DNA from: Kordiimonadaceae bacterium
Lineage (GTDB): Bacteria > Pseudomonadota > Alphaproteobacteria > Sphingomonadales > Kordiimonadaceae
Direction: 5' to 3'
DNA length: 64,000 nt
Assembly: GCA_017640725.1 (NCBI GenBank)
Contig: JAEPQB010000001.1
Coordinates: 868,001-932,000, forward strand
The translations under genes and the position numbers were made by a program. Positions within the stretch are counted from its first letter, which is position 1. Every line of letters begins with the position of its first letter. Under the pieces are notes generated by a model. The model saw nothing but the letters and a program-made list of their open reading frames with translations. It was not told the DNA's origin and searched no databases. Shown here piece by piece: positions 36,503-44,459 of the stretch.

Positions 36503-37108
36503 TTAGGAAACTGTTCCACGTGCCCGAAGCGCAGCCGCGAGCGTACCGTCATCCAAGTAATCAAGCTCACCGCCAACCGGTACACCGTGCGCAAGGGCGG
36601 TGACTTTCACGTCACAGTCCGACAAGCGCTCAGCGATATAGTGGCTGGTGGTCTGACCATCGACCGTTGCGTTCAAAGCCAGAATGATTTCCTGCACGCC
36701 CTCATCGGACGCCCGCTCTATCAAGCCCGCGATATTCAGGTCATCCGGACCGACACCATCAAGCGCGGATAACGTGCCGCCGAGCACATGATAGCGGCCT
36801 TTGAAGGTTTCTGAGCGATCAAGTGCCCAGAGGTCTGCGACTTCCTCGACCACGCAAATCACCGTCTGGTCGCGGCGTGGGTCTTCGCACACATGGCAGG
36901 GGTTATGGGTATCCACATTGCCGCAAATGGTGCATACCTGCACCCGGTCCGCCACGTCCCTGAGCGCGGCAGCCAGTGGCACCATCACGCTGTCTTTTTT
37001 CTTCAGCATTTGCAGCGCAGACCGCCGGGCCGAGCGCGGCCCAAGGCCGGGCAGCTTGGCCAAGAGCTGAATGAGTTTGTCGATATCGGCACCGTGGGAA
37101 CGCGGCAT
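36503..37108 (-). CDS. recR: Recombination protein RecR
   Basis: DNA-repair protein of the RecFOR pathway, 201 residues. Helix-hairpin-helix LPGLGPRSA at 19-27, zinc finger C59-x2-C62 and C71-x2-C74, and a Toprim domain with [10 protein letters not shown] then [13 protein letters not shown]. The ATG at 37108 shares one base with the stop of the GIY-YIG gene (TGATG) and has AAGGAT upstream. In most bacteria recR follows ybaB directly; here three small genes intervene but the coupling still reaches recR. Confidence 0.96.
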   Translation of the reverse strand: MPRSHGADIDKLIQLLAKLPGLGPRSARRSALQMLKKKDSVMVPLAAALRDVADRVQVCTICGNVDTHNPCHVCEDPRRDQTVICVVEEVADLWALDRSETFKGRYHVLGGTLSALDGVGPDDLNIAGLIERASDEGVQEIILALNATVDGQTTSHYIAERLSDCDVKVTALAHGVPVGGELDYLDDGTLAAALRARGTVS

Positions 37109-37377
37109 CAGGCATCCTTTTTCAGAAAGTCTTCCAGCAACTGTTTGCGGAATTTCCGGTCCCGTTTCAAGTGCCATTCCCGGCTCATGGCATCTGAGCG
37201 GTTTTTAAATTCTTCAGTGTGCAGGATAACCCACTGCCGACCCCGCGTGTATTTGGCACCTGTGCCTGCGTTATGCGCCGCAAGACGCTTCTCCAAATCG
37301 TTGGTCCAACCCACATAGGTACGGCCAACGCCGTCCTTCACGCTGCCAAGAACATAGGTGAAGCAAGCGTCAGGCAT
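37108..37377 (-). CDS. GIY-YIG nuclease family protein
   Basis: An 89-residue GIY-YIG domain of the UPF0213/SLX1-like type. YVL at 8-10, TYVG at 20-23 (the GIY-YIG pair), Arg31, His35-Asn36 and Glu67 in SREWHLKR are the catalytic set, all present. It could cut branched DNA, but small stand-alone members have no settled role. ATG at 37377 has GAGGG about 5 nt upstream. Overlaps 8 nt with the gene before it and one base with recR. Confidence 0.85.
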   Translation of the reverse strand: MPDACFTYVLGSVKDGVGRTYVGWTNDLEKRLAAHNAGTGAKYTRGRQWVILHTEEFKNRSDAMSREWHLKRDRKFRKQLLEDFLKKDA

Positions 37378-37822
37378 ATTCCCTCAAAAAATCGCAAACC
37401 AGTTTCACTAATTCGGGATCGGTATAGTCGTCCGTTTGATCAATGTACTGATATGCCTTTTGGCATACGGCAACCAACTGTGGGACAAAGCTGGCGTCTG
37501 TCTTCACGGCCTTCAGGCAACTACTGAGCAAATCTCCCTCAAAGTTATCCCCTTCTACCATCGGATCGACTTGTAACCTCTCAAGTGCCAGCGGCATCAG
37601 CCATTCAAGGCTGAACTTCTGGCCGATCATCATACGCAGGTTCTCAACAGAGAATTCGCCAATAGGCTTCTGACGCAATTTATGACAGCTGACCGCGAGA
37701 TGAGAACCAATAGTTGGCGCGCCCCAATTCTCACCGTCCAACTGCTCCAGAGTTTTTTTGCGCTCAGATTTTCCAACACACTGAGATTTCCGGCTACTGC
37801 TATTTGATCGCCGTTCAGCCAT
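37370..37822 (-). CDS. CdiI-like (contact-dependent inhibition immunity family) protein
   Basis: A 150-residue protein. The core from about 23-104 (KTLEQLDGENWG, SVENLRMMIGQ, LMPLALERL, EGDLL) resembles the immunity family described for contact-dependent growth inhibition systems. Family recognition is from memory and should be tested. The first 22 residues are Ser/Arg/Lys-rich and look like an added tail. No CdiA or CdiB gene is in the window, so it would be an orphan. Overlaps both neighbours by 8 nt, so it belongs to the recR operon. Confidence 0.6.
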   Translation of the reverse strand: MAERRSNSSSRKSQCVGKSERKKTLEQLDGENWGAPTIGSHLAVSCHKLRQKPIGEFSVENLRMMIGQKFSLEWLMPLALERLQVDPMVEGDNFEGDLLSSCLKAVKTDASFVPQLVAVCQKAYQYIDQTDDYTDPELVKLVCDFLREYA

Positions 37823-38069
37823 CGATGTCGAGAAACGTCATGATGGTGTGCAGCTCTTCGACGCCGTATTTTGGGTCTTCGGCGCGGTTGTCCGCGTCCG
37901 AGAGAAAATGCCAGACTTCGGGCGGAATTTCTGCACCGCTTGGGTCACTCTGCAGTGTTTCAATCATCTCCTGCGCGCGGGCATACCAGTCTTCAACACT
38001 CGCGCCCTCCATCTCCAGCGAGATCAGTTCTTCAACCCATTCTTTGAGCGATTTGGTTTTTTGCGACAC
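37815..38069 (-). CDS. Small acidic protein of unknown function (84 aa)
   Basis: An 84-residue acidic, mostly helical protein that I do not recognise. Segments SLKEWVEELISLEMEG, EDWYARAQEMIETL and VWHFLSDADNRAEDP are visible; Trp and acidic residues are frequent. GTG start at 38069, 12 nt after ybaB. No Cys, no membrane segment. It overlaps the CdiI-like gene by 8 nt. It could itself be a small immunity or antitoxin-like protein, but that is inference from its setting. Confidence 0.62.
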   Translation of the reverse strand: MSQKTKSLKEWVEELISLEMEGASVEDWYARAQEMIETLQSDPSGAEIPPEVWHFLSDADNRAEDPKYGVEELHTIMTFLDIDG

Positions 38070-38081
38070 CCCAGCGGGACC

Positions 38082-38405
38082 CTAAAACGGCATCTTGAAA
38101 CCTGGCGGCAGACCGAGGCCACCGGCAAGGTCTTTCATCTGCTCGGCGGCAGCATCAGCAACTTTGGCTTTTGCCTGATTGTGGGCGGCCAGAATGAGGT
38201 CTTCTAGTACCTCACGGTCTTCAGAATTGAACAGGCTGTCGTCGATCGAAACACCCTTCATGTCACCTTTGCCATTCAAGGTCACTTTTACCATGCCGGC
38301 ACCGGCAACACCTTCAACAGTCAGATCTTCGAGACCCGACTGCATGTCGCCCATTTTTGCCTGCATTTCCTGCGCTTTTTTGAGCATTTCCGTAAGGTTT
38401 TTCAT
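38082..38405 (-). CDS. ybaB: YbaB/EbfC nucleoid-associated protein
   Basis: A 107-residue DNA-binding protein of the YbaB/EbfC family, usually a tweezer-like dimer. MLKKAQEMQAKMGDMQ near 8-23, GAGMVKVTLNGKGDMKGV near 36-53, and EDREVLEDLILAAHNQA near 62-78 are family segments. The order dnaX, ybaB, recR is a well-known proteobacterial operon. It starts 21 nt after the dnaX stop. A Pro/Gly-rich C-terminal tail ends the protein. Confidence 0.95.
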   Translation of the reverse strand: MKNLTEMLKKAQEMQAKMGDMQSGLEDLTVEGVAGAGMVKVTLNGKGDMKGVSIDDSLFNSEDREVLEDLILAAHNQAKAKVADAAAEQMKDLAGGLGLPPGFKMPF

Positions 38406-38426
38406 CAGAATCGTCCTTTTTTTGCT

Positions 38427-40202
38427 CTAGAAGTCAAACTCGCTTTTGTCGTCAGCATCTTCACTGAAATCAAGCGCAGCGTCGTCAGCTTCAGCAGCTT
38501 CGATCTGTTCATCCAGCGTGCGCCGGTCGCGAACGGCCAGCAACCTCGCCTCTGGAAACACCTCCATGAGAGCCTTCACATTGGGGTCTTCCATGGTCTC
38601 GTCACGACGCTTTTTATCGCGCGCTTCATGCTGCTCCTTAAGCGTCGTTGACCCTTCCGCCCCCTTGTTGATGCTGATCATCCAATCAGTGCCGGTCCAG
38701 GCCTTCAGGCATTGTTTCGCCCGCATAACAAAATCATTTGGCGTGCGGCCAGTGGTTGTGATTGTGAAGCTGCCTGGCTTATAGTCGACAAGCCGCACAT
38801 GGTCTGTCAGCACGGTGGCGAGGATGCCTTCTTTCTCAGTTTGAAACAGCGCGACCATTTTCTCGAAGCTCACCGGCATCGGGTGTTTTGGGTGGTCGCC
38901 TGGCGGCTCTGCGCGCAGGGCCACCACATCGGCAGATCGCTGCGCGGTGGGCGCCATCGTGGGCGCGGTGGCCGTTGGCCCCGCAGGTGCACCGTTCGGT
39001 GCCGCCTGCATAGGCGCTGCGGCACTCGCTGGTGCATTTTGCAGCTTTTTTACCAGGTCACCGGGGTTTGGCAGGCCGGAGGCGTACGCCATGCGAATGA
39101 GAACCATCTCTGCCGCGGCAATCGCGCTGGGTGCAACCCGCACTTCGCTGAGACCCTTCATCAACATCTGCCAGGCACGCGTGAGGTGCGGCATCGAAAG
39201 CTCGGCAGCCATCTTGCCGCCTTGCTCTTTCTCTGCTTCCGAAACAAGCGTATCGATACCCGTGTCGGGCGTCACCTTCAGGCGGGTCAGCCAATGGGCG
39301 ACTTCAAGGAGGTCATTGATTACCACCACCGGGTCTGCGCCCGAATCATACTGGCTACGTAATGTTTTCAGCGCTTCCGCGATCTCGCCCTTCATGATTT
39401 GCTGGAACAAATCCAGGACCTGCGCCCGGTCAGCCAGGCCCAGCATGTCGCGCACTTGGGCTTCGGTCACTGACCCGGCACCGTGCGCAATGGCTTGGTC
39501 GAGAAGCGAAAGACTATCCCGCACCGAGCCCTCAGCCGCGCGCGCGATCAGGGCCAAAGCACCTTCTTCTGCGCTGCAATTCTCAGCCTTAACAAGTTTA
39601 TCAAGGTGGGCGACCAGAACGTCTGATTCGACCCGCTTCAGGTCAAACCGCTGACAGCGCGACAGCACCGTGACCGGTAGCTTTCTGACCTCGGTCGTCG
39701 CGAAAATAAACTTCACATGCTCCGGCGGTTCCTCAAGCGTCTTCAAGAGCGCGTTGAACGCCGACTTGGAGAGCATGTGCACTTCGTCGATGATGTAAAT
39801 TTTGAACCGCGCGGAAACGGGCGCATAGCGCACGCTTTCAATGATCTCTCGAATGTCATCGACCCCGGTGCGCGACGCAGCATCCATTTCGAGAATATCA
39901 ACATGCCGGCTTTCAGCGATCGATTTGCAATTGTCGCACTCACCGCACGGGGTGATTGTCGGGCCGTCTGAATTGGTACAGTTCAGCGCCTTTGCGATAA
40001 TGCGCGCCGTCGTGGTTTTTCCCACACCGCGAACACCGGTCAGGATAAATGCATGCGCCAACCGGCCGGTATCAATCGCGTTCGAAAGCGTGCGCACCAT
40101 GGCTTCCTGACCGATCAGATTATCAAAATCAGCAGGACGATATTTGCGGGCAAGTACCCGATAGTTTTCTGGCCCAGATGCTGGAACTGGCGCGTCACTC
40201 AT
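38427..40202 (-). CDS. dnaX: DNA polymerase III subunits gamma and tau
   Basis: Clamp-loader subunit, 591 residues. Walker A GVRGVGKT at 56-63; zinc cysteines C75, C86, C89 and C92; DExx box IIDEVHML; sensor 1 FIFATTEVRKLP; SRC arginine finger in VLSRCQRFDLKR. After the AAA+ core and the three-helix collar domain (to about 370) a Pro/Ala-rich linker leads to the tau-specific part (about 440-591) for DnaB and alpha contacts. I see no obvious A-rich slippery heptamer, so a short gamma form is not predicted. The 4.5S RNA gene lies just upstream. Confidence 0.96.
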   Translation of the reverse strand: MSDAPVPASGPENYRVLARKYRPADFDNLIGQEAMVRTLSNAIDTGRLAHAFILTGVRGVGKTTTARIIAKALNCTNSDGPTITPCGECDNCKSIAESRHVDILEMDAASRTGVDDIREIIESVRYAPVSARFKIYIIDEVHMLSKSAFNALLKTLEEPPEHVKFIFATTEVRKLPVTVLSRCQRFDLKRVESDVLVAHLDKLVKAENCSAEEGALALIARAAEGSVRDSLSLLDQAIAHGAGSVTEAQVRDMLGLADRAQVLDLFQQIMKGEIAEALKTLRSQYDSGADPVVVINDLLEVAHWLTRLKVTPDTGIDTLVSEAEKEQGGKMAAELSMPHLTRAWQMLMKGLSEVRVAPSAIAAAEMVLIRMAYASGLPNPGDLVKKLQNAPASAAAPMQAAPNGAPAGPTATAPTMAPTAQRSADVVALRAEPPGDHPKHPMPVSFEKMVALFQTEKEGILATVLTDHVRLVDYKPGSFTITTTGRTPNDFVMRAKQCLKAWTGTDWMISINKGAEGSTTLKEQHEARDKKRRDETMEDPNVKALMEVFPEARLLAVRDRRTLDEQIEAAEADDAALDFSEDADDKSEFDF

Positions 40203-40309
40203 TCGTCAATCACTCCGGTTGGGAATGATCCATGACTAGCAGGATTACGCGTCCCATGAAAGCGTATTGAGGCGCTAAAAGTGGATAAATTTATGTGGGA
40301 GTTTGAAAG

Positions 40310-40405
40310 GTGGGAAAGCCTGCACGACCCAGGCCATTACTCGTTACGGCTGCTTCCTCTCGGACCTGACCGGATTGGCGAGCGGCATGTCCGCCGGCTC
40401 TCCCG
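40310..40405 (-). ncRNA. ffs: 4.5S SRP RNA (small bacterial type)
   Basis: Read on the minus strand, the apical hairpin core has GGTCAGGTCC then GAGA then GGAAGCAGCC, the conserved Ffh-binding region. The ends pair: GGGAGAGCC (40396-40404) with GGCTTTCCC (40312-40320), including one G-U. The total of about 96 nt suits the small form that lacks the Alu domain. The tetraloop is GAGA, where GGAA is most familiar. Ends are set from the pairing and could shift by a few bases. It sits upstream of dnaX with its own likely promoter. Confidence 0.92.
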
Positions 40406-40408
40406 CGG

Positions 40409-40439
40409 CTTATATGGCGTGTGATTATTCCACTTGCAA
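40409..40439 (-). promoter_or_regulatory. Candidate ffs promoter
   Basis: On the minus strand TTGCAA (40434-40439) and TATAAG (40409-40414), spacer 19 nt. The -10 box ends about 5-6 nt before the predicted 5-prime end of the SRP RNA, which fits a start there. Confidence 0.45.
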
Positions 40440-40490
40440 GCGGATTCGCATGCGCTAAGTAACTTTTATCGCGGGGCACAAGGGTTAGGC

Positions 40491-41402
40491 ATGGCACTTC
40501 AAGACATTCAAACATTCTTCTCTGGCAATCCGCTGGACCGGGCAGACCAGCTGCGCAAACTCGATGAAACCATGAATGACATGATGCATCAGTCGGATGC
40601 ACGCATCATGGTTTTGGTCGGCGGACAGATACTGAGCGATCCGGTTGGCGCGATAAAATGGCTGACCCAGCGGCAGTGCGCCTTTCTGCCACTCGACACC
40701 ACTATTTTCTTAGGCCTGGAAGACGGCGAGCCCAGATATGCCGCCAGTCTGAACGGCGAAGAAGCAGATTTTGATGGCCTGTTTCCTGACGCCAAGTTTC
40801 GTGACGCGCGCGCGCTTGCCATGAAAATTGGCTCGGCGCACCCGGAACTGGGCATTGTTGCACAAGCCAAGTCTATGCTCAGCTGGCACGAGACGCACAA
40901 GTTTTGCGCCAAATGCGGTGCTGAATCCAACCTTTCAAAGGCCGGTTACGAAAGAGCCTGCCCAAACTGCGGTGCCAGCCATTTTCCGCGCACCGACCCG
41001 GTTGTTATTATGCTGGCAACGCACGGCGACAAAGCTCTCGTTGGCCGCGGCCCACAGTTGCCGCCAGGGTTTTATTCTGCCCTCGCCGGGTTCATGGAAC
41101 CGGGCGAAACTATCGAGGAAGCCGTTGCGCGAGAGCTGATGGAAGAAGCTGGCATCAGCGTTTCCAACGTTCGCATCATTGCCAACCAGCCCTGGCCCTG
41201 GCCATCCAGTTTGATGATTGGCTGCACTGCCGAAGCTGAAAACATGGAACTAACGCTGGACGAAACCGAAATCGATGATGCGCGCTGGGTCACCAGGGAA
41301 GAGATCCAGGCTGCCATGCGCGGCGAAACACCGGATTTCTTTGTGCCGCCGCCTCTCGCCATAGCGCACGATTTGCTGCGCCACTGGCTGCAGGATACCT
41401 GA
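40491..41402 (+). CDS. nudC: NAD+ diphosphatase / RNA decapping hydrolase
   Basis: A 303-residue Nudix hydrolase that splits NADH/NAD+ and removes NAD caps from RNA. Zinc ribbon C139-x2-C142 and C157-x2-C160; Nudix box from 200-221 with the glycines and REL-x-EE core intact; the QPWPWPSS segment after it is the NudC signature. I start at ATG 40491, since AAGGG lies upstream; an in-frame TTG at 40434 falls inside the ffs promoter. Divergent from ffs and dnaX. Confidence 0.94.
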   Translation: MALQDIQTFFSGNPLDRADQLRKLDETMNDMMHQSDARIMVLVGGQILSDPVGAIKWLTQRQCAFLPLDTTIFLGLEDGEPRYAASLNGEEADFDGLFPDAKFRDARALAMKIGSAHPELGIVAQAKSMLSWHETHKFCAKCGAESNLSKAGYERACPNCGASHFPRTDPVVIMLATHGDKALVGRGPQLPPGFYSALAGFMEPGETIEEAVARELMEEAGISVSNVRIIANQPWPWPSSLMIGCTAEAENMELTLDETEIDDARWVTREEIQAAMRGETPDFFVPPPLAIAHDLLRHWLQDT

Positions 41403-41489
41403 TCGATCACGTTTGGGCGTTGTTAAGAGGGGTCAAATAGACTAACTAGTATCTCACTGCTGCACGAAGGGGGGCGCAGGAGCCGTCTC

Positions 41490-42005
41490 ATGAAAATGAG
41501 CACTACTCAAGAATTCGTGCTCAGGTATTGGCTTGAAGCCTGCCCCAACGACGGTAGAACATTTCCCGCACGAGCCGATATCAAAGTCACAGACTTGCGC
41601 AACCGCATGTCTCATATCGGCGTTGTTGAAGTTGAGCAGAACCCATTAGACTTTCGATACCGTCTGATTGGCACATGGCTACGCGGATTTCTCTATGAAG
41701 ACTATACCGGTCGCAGTTTGCGTGAACTCGAAGGCAAGGGGCCAGGGAGCGGACTTTGGTCTATTCTCGAAAACGTCTACCACGACAGAGACCCTTTATA
41801 CTGCGCGGTGCCTTACGTCGGACCAAAGGCCGACTACAAGCAAGCCAGCACTTTATATTTGCCGCTCGCTGACGATCACGAAACCATGAATAAGATTATG
41901 CTTGTTTCTAATTTTGAACTGATTGAAGGCACAGCTTTTCCAAGTGAGCACGATCCTATGGCCTCTCGCTTTGTGCCGCCTGAATGGCGCGACCGAAACG
42001 CTTAG
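41490..42005 (+). CDS. PAS_5-type sensory domain protein
   Basis: A 171-residue stand-alone protein. The arrangement [19 protein letters not shown] then a short strand series with [26 protein letters not shown] is the PAS_5 (DUF1371-like) pattern frequent in Rhodospirillales and relatives. No kinase, GGDEF or HTH part is fused, so it may sense a ligand or redox state and pass it to a partner. ATG at 41490 after CAGGAGC. Overlaps the pterin dehydratase gene end-to-end by 4 nt on the other strand. Confidence 0.78.
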   Translation: MKMSTTQEFVLRYWLEACPNDGRTFPARADIKVTDLRNRMSHIGVVEVEQNPLDFRYRLIGTWLRGFLYEDYTGRSLRELEGKGPGSGLWSILENVYHDRDPLYCAVPYVGPKADYKQASTLYLPLADDHETMNKIMLVSNFELIEGTAFPSEHDPMASRFVPPEWRDRNA

Positions 42006-42301
42006 CCTGCGAAACCATCCATCGCAGTCGCCATATCAATGTCCCAGCTGGTCACGCCGTCAGCATCATGGGTTGTCATCTTAACTTCTACACGATTGTA
42101 AACATTGAACCATTCCGGATGATGGTCCATTTTTTCCGCAAGGAGCGCGGCGCGGTTCATAAAGCCCCAAGCTTCGCTGAAATCCTTGAATGTGAAGGTT
42201 TTGGTGATGGCTTTGGCGTTCGGGTCATAAGTCCATCCGTCAATGGTTGCCAATGCCGCGTCACGTTCTGCGTCAGTCATTTCTGTTGGGCGATCACTCA
42301 T
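42002..42301 (-). CDS. phhB: 4a-hydroxytetrahydrobiopterin dehydratase
   Basis: Recycles the pterin cofactor by dehydrating 4a-hydroxy-tetrahydropterin; DCoH/PCD fold. 99 residues. The active-site His-His pair in [12 protein letters not shown] and the C-terminal [12 protein letters not shown] fit. Usually paired with phenylalanine hydroxylase, which is not in this window; PCD proteins also occur in molybdopterin-related settings. The two convergent genes share a 4-nt overlap at the stops. It is 11 nt downstream of the sirtuin gene. Confidence 0.93.
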   Translation of the reverse strand: MSDRPTEMTDAERDAALATIDGWTYDPNAKAITKTFTFKDFSEAWGFMNRAALLAEKMDHHPEWFNVYNRVEVKMTTHDADGVTSWDIDMATAMDGFAG

Positions 42302-42312
42302 TATACGTTCCT

Positions 42313-43017
42313 TCAGTCCAAAATTTCATTCACAAGGCCGGGCAGCAATTCACCAGCCAACCCGTGGCGCGTTTCGGCGAAATACGTGGCGCCTTCGCTT
42401 GGCTCCAGGTTCACTTCAATTGTGTGCGCCTTGCCATAAGACCTAACCGCTGACACAAACCCGGCGGCCGGATACACATTGCCACTTGTGCCCACCGACA
42501 CAAACAGGTCGCATTCATAAAGCAGGTTTTCGATCCGGTCCATGTCAAAGGGCATTTCGCCGAACCAGACAATATGCGGCCTCAGCGCAGGGGCGCTGCC
42601 ACAGGTGGGGCATACGGTTTCTTGGGTACAGTCGTCGAGCCATTCAAAAACGGAAGAACACTGCGTACAGCGCACTTTGGCTAGTTCCCCATGCATATGG
42701 ATGATATTTTTGCTGCCGCCGCGCTCGTGCAAGTTGTCAACATTTTGCGTGACAATGGTGACGTTGCCGTCGTGCAGTTCCTCCAGTTTTCCAAGCGCTG
42801 TGTGGGCGCTGTGGGGTTCAACAGAAAACAACTGCGCCCGTCGCTGGTTATAAAAATCTTGCACCAAATCCGGATTACGGGCGAACGCCTCTGGGGTTGC
42901 AACATCTTCGATCCGATGTTTTTCCCACAAACCACCTGCGTCACGAAACGTGGACACACCGGACTCAGCGGAAATGCCTGCGCCTGTAAGAACGACGATA
43001 TTTTTATATCTGGCCAG
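42313..43017 (-). CDS. cobB: Sir2-family NAD-dependent protein deacylase (class III)
   Basis: A sirtuin of 234 residues from the chosen start. [15 protein letters not shown] near 11-25, [12 protein letters not shown] with the NAD-binding Asn-Asp, and the catalytic His in HMHGELA. Zinc cysteines occur as C-x2-C twice (CTQC, CPTC). Tyr-x-x-Arg in the FYNQRR segment marks class III members able to remove succinyl or malonyl groups. No ATG, GTG or TTG fits near the fold start; a CTG at 43015-43017 with AAGGAG 6 nt ahead gives [14 protein letters not shown]-like beginning. A remote ATG at 43122 is the alternative but has no ribosome site and overlaps the next gene. Confidence 0.88.
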   Translation of the reverse strand: MARYKNIVVLTGAGISAESGVSTFRDAGGLWEKHRIEDVATPEAFARNPDLVQDFYNQRRAQLFSVEPHSAHTALGKLEELHDGNVTIVTQNVDNLHERGGSKNIIHMHGELAKVRCTQCSSVFEWLDDCTQETVCPTCGSAPALRPHIVWFGEMPFDMDRIENLLYECDLFVSVGTSGNVYPAAGFVSAVRSYGKAHTIEVNLEPSEGATYFAETRHGLAGELLPGLVNEILD

Positions 43018-43096
43018 CCTTCGCTCCTTTTGGCACAGTCTGTATTCAGCTAAAGCCAGCCTACTGCGCTGATGCGTAATCACAAGGGGGATATGG

Positions 43097-43570
43097 GTGG
43101 TCTCAGTACTTTTTGTTTGCATGGGCAATATTTGTCGCTCCCCGATGGCGGAGGGTTTATTTGAGTCCGAAGTGAAAGCCGCCGGACTGTTAGACCGTAT
43201 CAACATCGATAGTGCAGGCACCATTGGATACCATGCTGGATCGCCACCTGACCGGCGCGCTCAGGAAACGGCTCGCAAGCATGGCATTGATATTTCTGGA
43301 CAGCGATCCCGCAAAGTGGCTGCCAATGATTTCACTGCCTTTGACCATATCCTTGTGATGGACCATGACAATTTGGCTGACATGAAAGCCAGATGCCCGG
43401 CAGGTTATGAGGATCGCATTCAGCTTTTTCTCTCGTTTGCGCCAGAGTTATTAGGGGAAGAAATGCCCGACCCCTACTATGGTTCGGATGACGGATTTGA
43501 CCGCTGTTTTGAAGCGGGGTCTGCCGCAGCAAAACGGCTCATGAACCATATTAAAGAACGGCATTTTTAA
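43097..43570 (+). CDS. Low-molecular-weight protein tyrosine phosphatase
   Basis: A 157-residue phosphatase. P-loop CMGNICRS with the nucleophile Cys and the closing Arg near residues 8-15, and the general acid Asp in DPYYG near 132. GTG start at 43097 with AAGGGGG upstream. It lies 4 nt before the fructosamine-kinase-like gene. In that pairing LMW-PTP family enzymes have been shown to remove the 5-phosphate of ribulosamine-5-phosphate on proteins, so the natural substrate may be a sugar phosphate and not phosphotyrosine. Confidence 0.92.
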   Translation: MVSVLFVCMGNICRSPMAEGLFESEVKAAGLLDRINIDSAGTIGYHAGSPPDRRAQETARKHGIDISGQRSRKVAANDFTAFDHILVMDHDNLADMKARCPAGYEDRIQLFLSFAPELLGEEMPDPYYGSDDGFDRCFEAGSAAAKRLMNHIKERHF

Positions 43571-43574
43571 AAAA

Positions 43575-44447
43575 ATGGCTGGCTCGATCTCCTCAAAACT
43601 TGAAGCTGCACTCGGGGCCAAGATCGTAAAATCCCGACCCTTGAGTGGCGGGGATATCGCCGACGTTTCCTTGCTTTCGCTCGATGATGAACGCAGCGTC
43701 GTTGCAAAGCGCCCGCGCATGGACCAGCCCGACACAACCGCTGTTGAAAAAATGATGCTGAAACATCTTGGATCGAAATCCAAGTTGCCAGTGCCTGATG
43801 TGTTGTTCCAAACCAAGGGCCTGTTGGTGATCAGTCACATCGCACACGACGGCGCAACCGACCTCAAAAGCGCTTCCGCGGATGCGGCACGTCATATTGC
43901 GGGGTTACATTCTGTGCGCCCAAAAGGCAGCAGACCCTTCTTCGGCTTTGACAAAGACACCTATATCGGTCCGCTGCCCCAGCAAAACAAAGCATGCGGG
44001 AACTGGGTTGAGTTTTTCACTGAGCACAGGCTTCTCGCAATGGCGGGTAGCGCGACACGCACTGGGAAAATGCCGACTGAACTGATGGCGCGTGTAGAAG
44101 GGCTGGCTGAAAAACTGCCCGACCTGTTGCCCGCTGCACCAGCGTCAAGTTTGTTGCATGGGGACCTGTGGTCCGGCAACATGCTGCTGGATGGAAACCA
44201 GGCAGCTGGATTTATTGATCCGGCAATTTCATACGGCCACGCGGAAATGGACCTCGCCTTCATTGAAATGATGGGCGGACTGGCCCCAGAGTTTTTTGAC
44301 GCTTACGCAGAGATCAACCCGATAGAGCCCGAATTCCACACGATCAGAAAACACATCTACAAACTGTGGCCATTGCTGGTGCATGTCAGGCTTTTTGGCG
44401 GTGGCTATGTGCAACAAGTCGACGCAATTTTGGCTCAGTTCGAGTAA
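43575..44447 (+). CDS. Fructosamine/ribulosamine kinase family protein
   Basis: A 290-residue kinase of the fructosamine-3-kinase family. Catalytic loop HGDLWSGN at 195-202 with Asp197; metal Asp in FIDPAISYGHAEMDLA near 213-228. Known bacterial members phosphorylate ribulosamine and erythrulosamine adducts on lysines at O-3, so that they fall off spontaneously: a protein repair reaction. The start ATG at 43575 lies 4 nt after the phosphatase. The stop is 12 nt from the facing phoD stop. Confidence 0.9.
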   Translation: MAGSISSKLEAALGAKIVKSRPLSGGDIADVSLLSLDDERSVVAKRPRMDQPDTTAVEKMMLKHLGSKSKLPVPDVLFQTKGLLVISHIAHDGATDLKSASADAARHIAGLHSVRPKGSRPFFGFDKDTYIGPLPQQNKACGNWVEFFTEHRLLAMAGSATRTGKMPTELMARVEGLAEKLPDLLPAAPASSLLHGDLWSGNMLLDGNQAAGFIDPAISYGHAEMDLAFIEMMGGLAPEFFDAYAEINPIEPEFHTIRKHIYKLWPLLVHVRLFGGGYVQQVDAILAQFE

Positions 44448-44459
44448 CGCCCGCCGGTA

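Noticed and set aside
38427-40202. Programmed frameshift in dnaX giving a gamma form
   Set aside because: I saw no A-rich slippery heptamer with a following hairpin in the gene; alphaproteobacteria commonly make gamma by proteolysis instead.
40291-40602. 103-codon frame on the minus strand over the SRP RNA
   Set aside because: The segment is explained by the 4.5S RNA and its promoter; no protein family is visible.
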